Below are positions 33,687-46,068 of a stretch of DNA of 64,000 bases, one piece after another. Both the position numbers and the translations under genes were made by a program. The stretch is from Podocnemis expansa (taxonomy: Eukaryota; Chordata; Testudines; Podocnemididae), in assembly GCA_007922195.1 (NCBI GenBank), contig ML682005.1:37054259-37118258 (forward strand). Direction: 5' to 3'. The notes below the pieces were generated by a model. The model worked only from the letters and a program-made list of their open reading frames with translations. It had not been told where the DNA came from and searched no databases. Position 1 is the stretch's first letter; each line of letters starts with the position of its first letter.

Positions 33687-35284
33687 CCCAGGAAGAGTAA
33701 ACTCTGGCACCTAAAGAAAAAGAGGCAACCAAATAGAGACAATTTTGAAAAAGTTTGAATGTTTATGGATAAATATGCCATCCATTGGACTTGTGTGTGA
33801 AGACAATTCCACTACATAAAGCAAAACCGAGGAACAAAAGAAGAGAATCAGACTAAAAGCTCAAGAAACAAATTTTGTCTGTGCAAAGAGGGAATCTTTC
33901 AAAAACAGCACACTACAAACTTAAGAATCGCTTTTAAAGTATGCTTTATGAAAACTGGACCTGGTTCCCTGACCTACTTTTTGTTTTCCAGATAATATTA
34001 TCACACATTTAACAGCTTTTTTTGAAACTAGGGGAGGGGTGGAAGAGTCCCAAACCATCATAATACATGCAGCTAAATAGAGATTAAGGGGGAAAATTGG
34101 TTGAGAGTGTAACAGACAAAACTGCTAACGTCACGCAATATCTATTTAAAAAACAGACAATTATATTTTTAAAGAACAGCTGAATGAATAGGGACAAAAA
34201 TATCATTTTGGGGGACATGCTCTGTCTCATGACCAATTCTTTCATTTGTACTGTACATTGTTACACAAACTAGTTCAGATTAAAATCCCTAAACTTGAAT
34301 TTCTTGGCTTGATCCCATCTGGCAGTTTATTCAAGGATGTTAATCAGATCTGATTCATAACTTTCAAAATGTCATGAGAAGAAATTGTTTTTTAAATAAT
34401 AAACATCCATACTAATGTAAACATCTTTTCTGAGGATGATTCAGTCAGCAGTAGCCATGGTCACTCTGCATCTAGCTCTGTTACAGGCTGAACTGTAAAT
34501 TTGAGCCAATGAACTAGCCTATTCAGACTGAACCTTCACAGAGCTGATTTCCATTGGTCCCTCTGCAACTAATATTTTTCCCCGTCTTCTCTCTTAAAGT
34601 GACCAGCGAGATATAAATAAATGATGTTCCCACTGATAACTAAGGCCCTGACTTCACCTTTAAAGCTACCACCACAAGTTACTACTCATGTCTTAAAAAA
34701 AAGATTTTTTAAACCCAGCCATAAGCTACCTACTCCACATGACACACACACAAAAAGTGGAATTTTTGATATGTCATTCATCTGTCTAGCAGATTTGACT
34801 CACATGAGAAAACTTTATTTATTATTGCTTAATTAGGCTCAGTCTACTTCTGGACAAAGGTATAGAAGGAAAGAAACTCTTCACCTTTTTTCTCCCCCAC
34901 TATTCCAACTTCTTCTGCATGAAATGCTCCCTGGAGAGAATTCTATAGATGTGAGAAGAAAGTGTGAGCACTGAGATGGGATTTATGCTAAAAGTTTCTC
35001 TTTCAGAGTGTTCTTGATTAAAAGGTGTTAAACCCATCATCAGGTTAGCTAATTAAGGAAAGGAATATGTTACAGTAGCATCATTAAATTAGAATCTTAG
35101 GTCATACAGAGAGTTTAGTTGTACACAACTGAAGCAAACAAAAAACCCATAGTCAATCTGAAATATTCACATTTAGGAGTCCTGCCATTTTCCCTCAGAG
35201 AACTTAGTTTGGTTAGTTCATGCTCTCATTCTCCTCTGTAAACCATTCTATGGGCAAGTCTATAGTGACAGCAGTAGATTCATC
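33687..35284. other. No gene seen
   Basis: AT-rich DNA; no repeat assigned. Confidence 0.5.
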
Positions 35285-36276
35285 CCTGTCTGTTCAACTG
35301 GGAAGTTGAGGCAGCAAGTCTTGCACTTACGACAGAAAAATCCCATGTACTGCTACAGGCTGGAGACCAATCAGCTAAGCAGAAGCACTGTAGAAAAGGA
35401 CCCGGGGGTTATGGTGGATGGGAAGCTGAATATGAGTCAACAATGTGCTTTTGTTGCCAAAAAGGCCAATGGCATATTGGGCTGCATCAGTAGGCATATC
35501 ACCAGCAGATCAAGGGATGTGATTATTCCCCTCTCTTCAGTGCTGGTGAGGCTGCACCTGGAATACCATGCCCAATTTTGGGCTCCACACTACAGCACGG
35601 ATATTGACAAATTAGAAAGATTTCAGTGGAGGACAATGAAAATGATTAGGGATTGGGGCACATTACTTACAAGGAGAGACTGAAGGAACTTGGCTTATTT
35701 ATTTAGTCTGCAGAAGAGAAGACTGAGGAGGGATTTGATAGCAACCTTCAGCAACTTAAAGGGGTGCTCTAAAGAGGAGGGAGCTAGGCTGTTCGTAGTA
35801 GTAATAGAGGACAGAACAAGGAGCAATGGTTTCAAGTTGCAGCTGAGACAGTCAAGGTTGGATATTAGGCGAAACTTTCTCACTAGGAGGGTGTGAAACA
35901 TTGCAACAGGTTACCTAGGGAGGTGGTAGAATCTCCATCTTTAGAAACATTTAAGGCCCAGTTAGGCAAAACCCTGGCTGGGATGATTTAGTGGGAGTGG
36001 TCCTGCTTTTAGCAGGAGGTTGGGGGTCTCAAACACAACGCCCGTGGGCCACGTGCGACCCCTAAAGCTATTTCCTGTGACCCTCAATGACATGATCATT
36101 GCCGATATTTGCAATATCATTGTATGGAAAAGTTTAAGTGGTGCAGCCCTTGGGCTACTGTACTAATCCGCAGGTGGCCCTCTGCTAGTCCTCATGCAGC
36201 CCTCCTGATGATTTGAGTTTGAGACCCCTGGACTAGATGCCCTCATGAAGTCCCTTCTAGCCCTATGATTCTATGA
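35285..36276 (+). pseudogene. CR1 LINE 3' part, split by a hAT MITE
   Basis: Reads the CR1 ORF2 C-terminus: LHLRQKNPMYCYRLETNQL, EKDPGVMVDGKLNMSQQC, AKKANGILGCISRHI, LEYHAQFWAPHYSTDIDKL, then frameshifts into RRLRRDLIATF. The 3' UTR continues to 36020, is interrupted by the MITE at 36021-36230, resumes as GACTAGATGCCCTCATGAAG and ends CCCTATGATTCTATGA at 36276, the standard CR1 terminus. It is 5'-truncated and disrupted by frameshifts. Confidence 0.9.
36021..36230. mobile_element. hAT MITE (GGTCTCAAAC family) inside CR1
   Basis: Starts near GGGGTCTCAAACAC and ends GAGTTTGAGACCCCTG. The interior matches 3979-4161 in inverse orientation (TATTTGCAATATCATTGTAT; GGTGCAGCCCTTGG against GGCCACACC). 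The CR1 consensus around the junction (GGTTGGACTAGATG) is split, but no full 8-bp duplication remains; the left copy seems lost. Confidence 0.7.
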
Positions 36277-36521
36277 AGTGCACCCCCAGAAAATAAGTAG
36301 TACTGAGTTGATGGATAGCCATTTCCTGATCAATTCAGGGCAACACAGATGTTGCAATAAGTAGGAGTTAGAAAGTCAAAGGGAGATGCTCAAGTTATTT
36401 TACATAGTTTGCACATCCCTTTTTGACTGCCATCAAAACCCATGGGTAAGTGTAGAGCAGGGCTAAATCTCCCATGTTGCACCATCATTTCCCCTCATAG
36501 AGAGAGGGAAAACAGTGCATC

Positions 36522-37046
36522 ATAGGGTAAGTCTACACTTATACTTTAAATCAAAATAATGATGATTATTTTAATTTAAAGTAGTGCGTGTCTACACTAG
36601 CTTTCCTCATTTCAAAATGAGGAGCTCCCTTATTTTGAAATAAGGAACAGTCATTTCAAAATAATAAAACCTTGCTTTAAATCAAAATGATGCTTAAATC
36701 AAACTTATTATTTCAAAATAACACAGTGTAGCTGCATTATTTCGATTTAACTGTTATTTTGATTTAACACTTTTTGCTCTTCTCCTGCCCAGGGTTCCTT
36801 CCTCCTTCTATATATGGGGTGGGGGCAAGACCTGTGTTGGGGGCCATCTTGCCACACTTCCCATGGTGCCCCTCTCCTAAATCGAACTAGCAAGTCCTCT
36901 CCGTGGACATGCTAGTTCGATTTGGGTTTGTAGCGGGGACATGTTAAATCTATTTAACTTAAATTGATTTAATGATTTTTATTTCAATTCAATTAGATCG
37001 ATTTAAGTTAAATCAATTTACCAATCTAAGTGTAGACATAGCCATA
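36522..37046. mobile_element. Palindrome-rich MITE, TSD ATA
   Basis: The body is 36525-37043 (519 bp), beginning GGGTAAGTCTACACTTA and ending TAAGTGTAGACATAGCC. The flanks are ATA on both sides (36522-36524, 37044-37046). The interior is rich in decayed palindromes (TTATTTTGAAATAA, TTTCAAAATAA, AAATCGATTT-type). Few CpGs survive, so it looks older than the 46654 copy. Confidence 0.8.
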
Positions 37047-40000
37047 GATGTCTAAATATGCTGGATCATTAGAAATGTAATCAGTCCATAGAGTTTGGCC
37101 TGAAGAGTAAAACAGGGACACGAGACAACCAAACTACAGTTCTATTAAGACTCCATCAGCATTTCTAAATTCAAAAATATTTGGCGGAAGTATTTCAATT
37201 TTTTCTGGTGTTCATGTTTTGACAAAAAAAAATGAGAAAAGAAATTTAGCCAAAACCTCAATTTTCCATCAAAAACAGTTTATTTGGAGAGTGCAAATCC
37301 CTAGTCATAATCTTGAGATATCCAGCCTGATAGATGTGATAAGCATGAATTAAGCAGATATAAACATTTTTAGGAAAGACAAAAAAGGAATTCAGCAGCA
37401 CATCATATGGCACCTATATCTTCAGAGAACTTTAAAAAAATCTCAAAGGGAGATCAGAACTACTCCAAATGAAAAGGCTGACATTAATTCTTTTATTGCT
37501 TCATTTTTTAGAACAAATTAAACTTCATAAAGCATAGAATCCATCCTTTACATGTCTTCATATAATGTCATGAAGGGTAAAGAACAAAGGTTTCATCACT
37601 GTCAGCTTGAATATACAGCTTGTGGGTTTTTTTCCTTTCTGCTTCAAGAATAGTTGGGGAGGCATGAAGATATTTAAAAAAAAAAAAAAAAAGACAAAAA
37701 CTAGAAAAAATAGAGGCAACTGGCTGAGGCCTGAAATAGACAGTGAGAAGAATAGAAGAGAACATTTTCTAGACCTTCTGGCTGACAAATACCCTGAAAT
37801 TTTATCATTTACTTCTTACACATATTTTTGAAAGTACCTTTTTCATTCTTCAGCTTGCATGCCAATCCAAGTACTGTTTATTTGACATTGCTGGCACTGG
37901 AGCTTTAAAATATTTTCAAAATAGATATAAAATCTAAAAGCCTGTGTTTTCACATAGTTAGCCCCCAGCATATTTCATACTTACCACTTCATTTAGTTTC
38001 CTTAAAAAAATTAAATCAAACAGACTTGTCTCTCTCAATTTCAGGTCAGTCTAAACCACACTCCATAGATTATTCTGAACACAACACATTAAATCACTCT
38101 AATGAGCTGTTTTGATTCATACCTCAGTACAAGGTTGTTAGGTGCAAGACCGTACTTTACCCATTTGCTCCTCTATTTCGTATAGAAGTTGTCAGAATAG
38201 ACTCTGATGGTTTTTCCTTGCAGAACATGTGACAACTGTTCCTTCAGGCAGATTTAAAGGAATACATTTGGGATGAACTTGAGGAACTCATGAGTGCTAA
38301 TCCTGGTGCTCATACCGACTTGTGCGGCTTTAGGAGAGACACAAGCTGTCTGCCTTAGTAGCCCATCTGCAAGATGGAGCTAAAACACCAAAATCACTGA
38401 AGTGTTGAAAGGGTCAATGTTTGTACAACGCATAGCAGATTATCACCTCACATAATCCTGTAAAGCAGGTGTCCAAGTAAATGGATAAACAGGGTGCCAT
38501 TTAAACTCCTACACTTGGTTCGATTAAATGCAAAAGAGTGACACAGGAAGGTAGTCAGGCGGCAAACAGCACAGTTCATGCTTGCAATCCCCCATTCCTG
38601 AAGCTGCTACATTCAAGATAGTCCACCGATATAAATTAGAACATCCTGAGGATCAGTTAGACATGCCACCCTACACTGAGTGCAAGGTAGGTAGTGGTGT
38701 CAAAACCTGTAGACTGGTTCTTTATCACTCAGGGATTCCCCTTGCCCTCCATTCACCAGATATGCTAGATTTACAGCCACATTGGCAGTATTGCACAAAG
38801 ATGCCATACAGTGCCACAGAATCTGGCTGAGGACATGTGCATTTACCTTACCCTAATAATCCCACACAAGAAAGTAAATCATTAGGGTGTAGAAAATATG
38901 TTCTGGGGAGACTATTGGACAAGGTTGGAACTATATCCGCATGATAAAGACACAGTAGAGTTTCACACGACGACAGTGGCAATGTCAAAGGGATGATACC
39001 AACATCATTTTTTTGCATTCCCCAGTCAGAAAAACATTTGGTGAATATTCTAAGTAAAAATTTAAAAGCCCATTTCCCCGATACATATATATGAGTTTGC
39101 AACCCTATATGTTACTCACTAGGAAGAAAATTATAATATCAGGAATAATTCCTGCACATATTTTTGGCTAGCATCAGGGTATTTTGTTTAAAGGCATTTG
39201 CTATCTATTGCTGGCTGCTTGCTGCTTCATAACACTTGACAAATTCTCAGGTCTTAAAAGCACCAGTAAATGTTTTGTGAATTGCTTCATTTTATCAAGG
39301 AGTTTGCATTACCGCACCCCAATGGTTAGTGTAGTTTTGTCTTCCTTTTCTTGCTTATCTTTATTTTTATGTTCTTCCAACATGTAAAAGCTGCTATTTC
39401 CCCCAACTCTCACACTCTACTTCCAAAAGAGGTAGACCTCCTGTAAGATAAAAATTCCCAGTCATGTGAATTTCTTAGGGTTGCCATTATGGACATGGGA
39501 AAAGAGAGGGAGGTAAGGAACCCTTATAAAACCAATGTTTAAAAAATATAAAGGCAGTGCAGTACATTGAGATTGCGTGTGTGTGCGTGCGCACCCACAT
39601 GGACACTCACAAGTGTTGTGAATTCATATTCAAAATGGTAACAGGATTACAAAACAGATATTGCATGATTATACCTCAAAATTATAATATCATGTGTACT
39701 GAATAATCATTCAAGAGGCCAGAAATAATATATTAAAAAGAGGACAGGGAGAGGGGTGGATTTTAGATAGTAAAGTTAAGAAAATTACATGGTGGGAAAC
39801 AAGCTAAAATAGAAATCTGAAATTACTGACCTGCTCAGAATACTAATTCCCACAACTGCAAGCAGCTAGCCAGACATGAATACTTTGTTTGGAATATTTT
39901 CCTTGAAAAGTTCTATTAAAAATGAGATACTATACTGTAAATATAGGATCATGTGTTCAAGCATTTTGTCAGCACTCCTGGCTCCTGGTTCATTCCCAAA

Positions 40001-41189
40001 AGCACAATATACTGGATATTATACCAAGACTGTATTGTACATGTTTCCATCACTCAGAATTGCTACCTTTTAAACTAGAGCATGCAAATGAAATACTTTA
40101 TAGGGCAGAGCTAACCTTAGCACTGATGTAATATTACCTTGATTCACTGCAGTATCCAGTGCTATTGGAGATAGAAGCTTAATTTGTGCTTATGAAAAAT
40201 ATCAATCCCGATTTTACTATGCATTTGTGCAGGAACCTGAAGAATAATTCCAGTCAGCTAGCAAAACTAACAAAATAGCACCAATATCCAAATGCAGGGT
40301 GGGCTTGGAGAACCCTTCAGAATAAAGCTCAACTTATATTGAACATCTGTGTATGAATAGCTCCAATTTGGCTGTGATTGTATGTCCAGAAATTATCTAA
40401 TAATTACCTGTATAACATTTGATTTGCATGCAAAGAGGGAAATATAAGTAACCTATTTTCTATAGAATTTTATGGCTAATAGTCAAGACAATATCTAAAG
40501 TGTTTCATATTATTCCTTACGTCTAGGAGTTTAAAGAAAAAGACTATGTCTGATGACATTATTCCTTAAGCAGCAAAAGCAGACACAATTCAGTTATGCA
40601 GACAATATACTTGTCAGGAAGATACCTTGGGAAATCTTGGAGATGCTCTCAGGATCTCTCACTCATTTTTAAGGCACTCCCGCTCAACATCTCTCTTTGT
40701 GCAATCACAGAGACAGTTCAAGAGGGAAGAGAAACTTCTTTGTGCCTTGAGAAATGTGTATTCAGCTCCTCTTCATCTCAGTATTGTTTCCCCCTTGGAA
40801 CACAGCATTTAAGAGTTGTATCAAGTATGTAAACTATTTCATAGCAACTTAACATAAACCAAATTTGGGGATGTAAAGGGAGTTTACAAATCGTACCTCT
40901 CCAGTGATTTCTTCCATCACAATTTAATTGCAGGTTGGGGGTCATGAAATGGCTGCAACCCATTCATAAGTTTTCAGCATATGGAGTAGATTTCTCTAGG
41001 TTTCTTCTCCATGCCACTTGGAATTATAAAGCTCATGCACAACTATAAAAGCTGTACAAACATATCTGAAGACAGTCTGGGTAAAATTCACCCATAGCAA
41101 GGCTTCTGCTCACCACCACCACCACCTTGAAGACCAGAAAGGGCACCAACCTGCAGGCTTGCAGTCACCAGTGATTTAATTATAGCATG
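37047..41189. other. No gene seen; simple repeats
   Basis: Contains a poly-A run (about 37676-37692) and a short TG/CG tract near 39570-39590. No coding or repeat class recognised, although parts may be decayed repeats. Confidence 0.5.
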
Positions 41190-41376
41190 TATTAAAACAG
41201 TGGTTCTCAACCACTGTGGACACATTACTGTGTTGCCACACAGTGGTAAGTGGGTCATATAGAGCCAGTGAGATGGGTGGATTTGGCCTGGAGGAAGCAG
41301 GCTAGTGTGTCCTGTAGGATCATGATATGCCACCGAGTGTAAAAAGTGCAAAAGGTTGAGCGCCACTGCATTAGAA
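41190..41376. mobile_element. hAT MITE (CAGTGGTTCTCAACC family)
   Basis: The body is 41198-41368 (171 bp), from CAGTGGTTCTCAACC to GGTTGAGCGCCACTG. Flanks TATTAAAA and CATTAGAA match at 6 of 8 bases. Confidence 0.8.
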
Positions 41377-44300
41377 TCACTCACCACCATATAGCAATTC
41401 ACCTGGGCCAGTTATCACAGGGTCTACACAGGGTCAGGGACATGGGCAATACCTTCATACTTCTGACTCCTTTCCCCTATAGCCTTCTCCCACCTTCTAA
41501 GGCCTGGTTTGTAAGCTCACCTGGGCCAATAGGACAACTGCAGCTCATGAGCTAATTAAACCCTTGGGAGGCTGCTCAGCCTGTGCCTCTGCACAGCTGC
41601 CCGCCCTCAGGCAATCAGGTTTAGCTCAGTTACCTGGTTGGTTGCCCTTATGTGAGCCCATGCTAGAGTGGCAGGGGGCTGAACAGGCAGTTCACCCCCA
41701 GCTCCTTGCCATATTGCCCAGTGCAGATGGCCCCCACCCAAGCTACCATATATCACCTAGTTCCCATCTTGGGCCTCTAGTGGGACATGGGTGGAATAGT
41801 CTCAGGCAACTCTTAACGCTGGAAAGAATTTCACTCTCTTTGTATCTCTTACAGGCTTGTCCTTGAAGCCCCACAAAACAGTGAAATGTGTTCATCCCAC
41901 ATCCTGTGCTTCCTTCCATCATCCAACACTAATGAATTTTTCTAAATCCTCAAAGACCTCAAGTGCCATGATTAATTATGAACAGGTTTGTTTTTTTTTT
42001 TTATCAACAGAATATCAGAGTGTCAGCTGTAAACGATTAAATTACAGTTAACACTTAAAACGTGCATTTTAGCTTTCTTTTCAATCTATTTTTATATTAA
42101 CTTGTTATTTGTCTGTTCTGTATTTTTGGAGTGTTGACACATATAGACTTATTTAAAGTTTCTAGCGCTTGGGCTAGGTTGTTGGCTAACCTGAGCAGAG
42201 CACAGGTTCAGGAAGGGCCATTGAAAGTAATTCAGTTATGACTCCCCGATCCTGCACTTCCTGGCCCTGAGAAAGGTAAATTACAGCTGTTCCTTAGCTC
42301 CCTTAGGGATATTACACTACTGAAGCACTGGTCTACAGAAGCTTCTCTCCATATGCCTCTGCCTCACCCCGCACTACTAGACCTGTTCTTTCCAGGCACC
42401 CCTCTGTGCCAGCTTGGCATCTGCTGAGCCTTCCTCTAATGATAGAGGAAATCTCCATTAGCCTTTTCTGGTTATTTTGTTCACATTGCGCATATATCTT
42501 CATCAGCTTTTAGTGGCAGAGTATCCATGGCTGGATTTGGCCAAGGGAACATGTTCCACATTTGAAGCAGAAATAGAAAGGCTGGTCTTCTCCTCCTTGC
42601 AGTAGGACAGGCATTGTACAATTCTTTGCAGTAATAAGGGGTGCATCTGGTACTTTAAGGAAAATTTGTCTTCAAGAGATAAGCCCAGATCCTCAGAAGG
42701 TATAAATGGGTGCACTCTTGAGGGTCTCGGCCCTCTATTTCTAAGAAGGAATAAAGAGTCAATGCAGAGAAGTAATTCCTTTTCAGAATCAAGATAAAAG
42801 TCATTGGTTTTATTGTGCCAGGTGCACAGTACAATGTGGCATGAGGGAATTAACAGAACTACGAGTGTGTCTGACAGCATAACACACATATTCTCCTTCC
42901 TTGATTATTATGGCACCTCCTGATTTGCATACGCAAAACCAAAGAAATCAAGCAAGGCTGACTTTCAATGGTTCTCTCCCAGGATCCCAACAGAGGAGCA
43001 TGTGGATGTGCTTCTTGACACCTGGCCTTTTCCTCTAGGACTCAGCTTTACCTCTGATACCATTCTGTGCTTTGCACCATGTCGAAAAACACCAAAACAC
43101 AATGTATTTTGCCATTGTCAACTTGTATATGGGATGGCAAATGGGGACAGAAGGAAGTGGATAAAATGCAATTGGATTTTGTAAGATTAGTTTTTAAACT
43201 AAAAAAAATTACTGCAATTGAAGATTTGCTGCAGTTCCCCATGCTATAGGAATGTTCTTTGCCATCTCAGATATTGAATCTTAGAAATGTTATCGCAAAG
43301 TATTGTAGTCCTAACTATGTAATTTTAGTGACTATTAGGACTCTGGCCACTAATTAAAAAATATAAACACATCATCCATAAGCTTCCCTGCTGCTGAATT
43401 CCACAGTAGCCTATTCAAGACTTCAGTGTTATATCTGCTTTCCAAGTGAATGAAAACTTAGGAATATTTCTATTTTTCTTAAGTTAAAATGGCAAAGGAG
43501 CTCTGAGATTCAGAAATCCAACAGCATATACAGTGGCTAGTGCTGGACTCTGAAGCACAGACCTTGGGAACAGATGGTTTAACACATCACAATAAATCTT
43601 ATACCAGCCTTTGCAACATTCTACTTCAGATAAAAATATGGTTAAACTACAAACTGTGAACAAAATGTTGCCCTCAGATGAACGCTAAACAACTCCTGTT
43701 GATCACAACAAATATATCTTCACATCTAAAAAAAAGTTACATTTTTAAAAGTGCAAATCAAAAGTCTTTGCACATATACAAAATTTAAAACTAATAATTC
43801 TACAAAAAACATTTACAAATTGACTCAATGCCAACAAAGTCTTCAGCTCAAACATTCCCAGTCAAATACTCATCCTCTTCCCAGCAGCAAAGCCTAAGAA
43901 AACAGAATTTGGTCCAACAGCTTTATGGGCATTAAACAGTGCAGGACAATTATCAAGCAGAGTACAAATGTCATTTGATCTCACATTATATAGAGCTGAC
44001 ACATCAGAATACCCGCCTTGCAGATCTGGATTTGCATAAAAGAAAGAGCTACAGACCATGACCAACACTGAGATGTCATGTCAAAGAGACTGAGAAGGGG
44101 AAGGATCTTTCTTCAGAAACCAAGTTAAAAATTTTAGGTGAAATAATGCAATTGCAAATTCAGTTTTCAATAGGTTAAAATCTTTTTTTAAGAATTAATA
44201 TGCTATGTGGATTTCAGGTACAAGTTGATCATTTCTCCTAGTATCTCAAAACAATAAAATTCATTTTTATCTCACATATGCTGGCATGTATCTTCAATTA

Positions 44301-45216
44301 CATCTGCAATGTTTGCTCCATCATTTGCTTTGTTCCACATGAGTTATTTCATTTAAACAATATTCCTGTATGGTGGGGTGAGGGGGCTTTGGATCCCTCT
44401 GCTGACATCAGCAGCATCCTCTTTGTAACAGCAGTTGGCACAGGACAAATAATTTGCACTGAAAGTCAACACTCTAATCAATGCAGCCCATGAACAAACT
44501 ATTTCTACAGGTTTGTTTGCTATTTGAAATTGTCCAACAAACGTTTTCTGCAAACCTGCTTCAGTCTATGAATTGCATGTAAACTGTTCTCTGCCAGTAC
44601 TACTTCCAATACTTTATATTTGTAATTCAGTGGTCAGTTTTTATGATCGGTCAAGTAAATCATATGGCCTGATTTTGTTCTCTGATTGGTAAGCAAATGT
44701 TTCTAAACTCCAAAAAGAGGAAGAAATAAGTGATCTGAGTGGGTGATAAATTGGGAGTTGCTGGGTTTCAGGTTAGGACGAATGAGGTGGATGTGAAGAC
44801 CAGTAAAGACAGACTCAGAAATGGTAATGTGGAAATGCCAAATGGAATATTGAGGGTAGAGGAAAAACTGAGATGTGAAGAAATTCCTGATGAGGAGCTT
44901 TGAAGTAAACCAATGAAGCATTCTTCAGTTTTGCACAATAACTTCCATGAGAGGAAGTTCAGGCAGCACGAGCTTGATCCACCTATCTGCAATAAACAAT
45001 GCTATTGTCTCCCAAACACCTGAATTCAACACACTCTTTTTACAAAAGTCAGTTTGTGAAAGAACCTGATAGCTGAAGAGAGGGTTGACCAGTTGCACTA
45101 GCTCCTAATTTAAAAGAAACTTTAAAGTCCACCAGCATTCTCCATGCTTCCCAGTGCATAGATATCAAGAGAGCCCCCAGCCTTAGAGACCTTACCTTAC
45201 AGAAAACATAAAAATT
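41377..45216. other. No gene seen
   Basis: 41560-41760 is moderately GC-rich and gives a 100-codon ORF without known motifs. The rest is AT-rich. No repeat class could be assigned. Confidence 0.45.
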
Positions 45217-45497
45217 CAAGGAAAACTCACAAGAAGTCCCATGGCACTTTTAAAGATGAACAAATGTATTTATCACGTCTTCAAAAGCACCACAGGACTC
45301 CCTGCAAATAGTGTAGTGGCTAACACCTCTGCTTAACATACAGAAGGTCCTGGGTTCAATTCCCAGGGGGTTGGACTCAATGATCTCACGAGGTCCCTTC
45401 CAGCCCTATGATTTGATTTGACTTGACTCCTTCTTTGTTTTGCTAAACAAGGACTAATACAGCTAACCCTTAGGAACTTGTCAACAAGGAAAACTCA
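45217..45497. mobile_element. Penelope-like fold-back, 13-bp TSD, split by a SINE
   Basis: Perfect flanking duplications CAAGGAAAACTCA (45217-45229 and 45485-45497). The insert has the tail in inverse (AGTCCCATGGCACTTTTAAA) and then in sense (AAAGCACCACAGGACTCC), interrupted by a SINE at 45302-45424, and resumes TTCTTTGTTTTGCTAAAC, ACTAATACAGCTAACCC. No ribozyme core is left at the arm junction. Confidence 0.8.
45302..45424 (+). mobile_element. Short tRNA-CR1 chimeric SINE
   Basis: The head is tRNA-like: AGTGTAGTGGCTAACACC (A-box position) and GGTTCAATTCC (B box, about 45352-45362). The tail is CR1-type: TTGGACTCAATGATCTCACG, AGGTCCCTTCCAGCCCTATG, then ATTTGATTTG repeats. A tRNA head with a CR1-like 3' tail is the design of the tortoise pol III SINE family. 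It is flanked by GACTCC at 45296-45301 and 45425-45430, a short possible duplication. Confidence 0.7.
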
Positions 45498-45725
45498 AAT
45501 ATCCTGAGGAAGGAGTTCCTTTAATATGTGAAAGAAAGAAAGTAAAAATATTGCATTTCTACATATTACACATATATTCAGTCACAATGCATTTCTTCCC
45601 TCCCCATATAAGGAGAAAGGAGATCTTTGGGAATGATGTTCCTAGGTCATTACATGTAGAGAGGCAGTATGAAGCAAAAACAACAAGGAGTTGTGTGGCA
45701 CTTGAAGACTAACAGATTTAATTTT

Positions 45726-45766
45726 GCATGAGCTTTCGTGGGAGAAGATCCCACTTCCTCAGATGC
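45726..45766 (-). ncRNA. Hammerhead ribozyme core, left arm
   Basis: Minus-strand order: GCAT, CTGAGGA, A, GTGGGA/TCCCAC stem II with TCTTC loop, GAAA, GC, TC, ATGC. Stem I is a perfect 4-bp GCAT/ATGC pair and all catalytic core positions are kept (position 7 may be any base). Stem III AGCT is self-complementary. Confidence 0.8.
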
Positions 45767-45922
45767 TTCAAAGATGGGTGAACTTACAGAAAGGAATGAA
45801 ACTAAATGCAAGGGGCTGTAAAACATAGGATCAGGTCATAAAGTAACAGCAAACCTGATCCTATGTTTTACAGCCCCTTGCATTTAGTTTCATTCCTTTC
45901 TGTAAGTTCACCCATCTTTGAA

Positions 45923-45963
45923 GCATCTGAGGAAGTGGGATCTTGTCCCACGAAAGCTCATGC
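45923..45963 (+). ncRNA. Hammerhead ribozyme core, right arm
   Basis: Same architecture as the left-arm copy in opposite orientation: GCAT, CTGAGGA, A, GTGGGA/TCCCAC with TCTTG loop, GAAA, GC, TC, ATGC. A single loop base differs from the left arm, so both arms have kept the core intact. Confidence 0.8.
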
Positions 45964-46068
45964 AAAAAATAAATCTGTTAGTCTTCAAGTGCCACACAAC
46001 TCCTTGTTGTTTTTTCACTGGACTAGACTAACACGGCTATCCATTTTAAAATGGACAGTATGAAGCAA

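Larger units (their letters stand above)
45665..46068. mobile_element. Penelope-like fold-back with two intact hammerheads, 13-bp TSD
   Basis: Perfect duplications CAGTATGAAGCAA at 45665-45677 and 46056-46068. The 378-bp insert is an inverse arm (tail, ribozyme, 3' UTR to about 45850) joined to a sense arm (3' UTR, ribozyme, tail ending GCTATCC). Arms are nearly identical over about 180 bp, so the insert is a long hairpin and looks young. The region between the arms (AAGTAACAGCAAACCTGATC) is where the two copies meet. Confidence 0.9.

Noticed and set aside
35306..35683. 125-codon protein that could be annotated as a host gene
   Set aside because: It is the C-terminus of CR1 ORF2 with a standard CR1 3' end downstream.
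45665..46068. Segmental inverted duplication by local rearrangement
   Set aside because: The perfect 13-bp flanking duplication, also seen in other copies, points to insertion as a unit.
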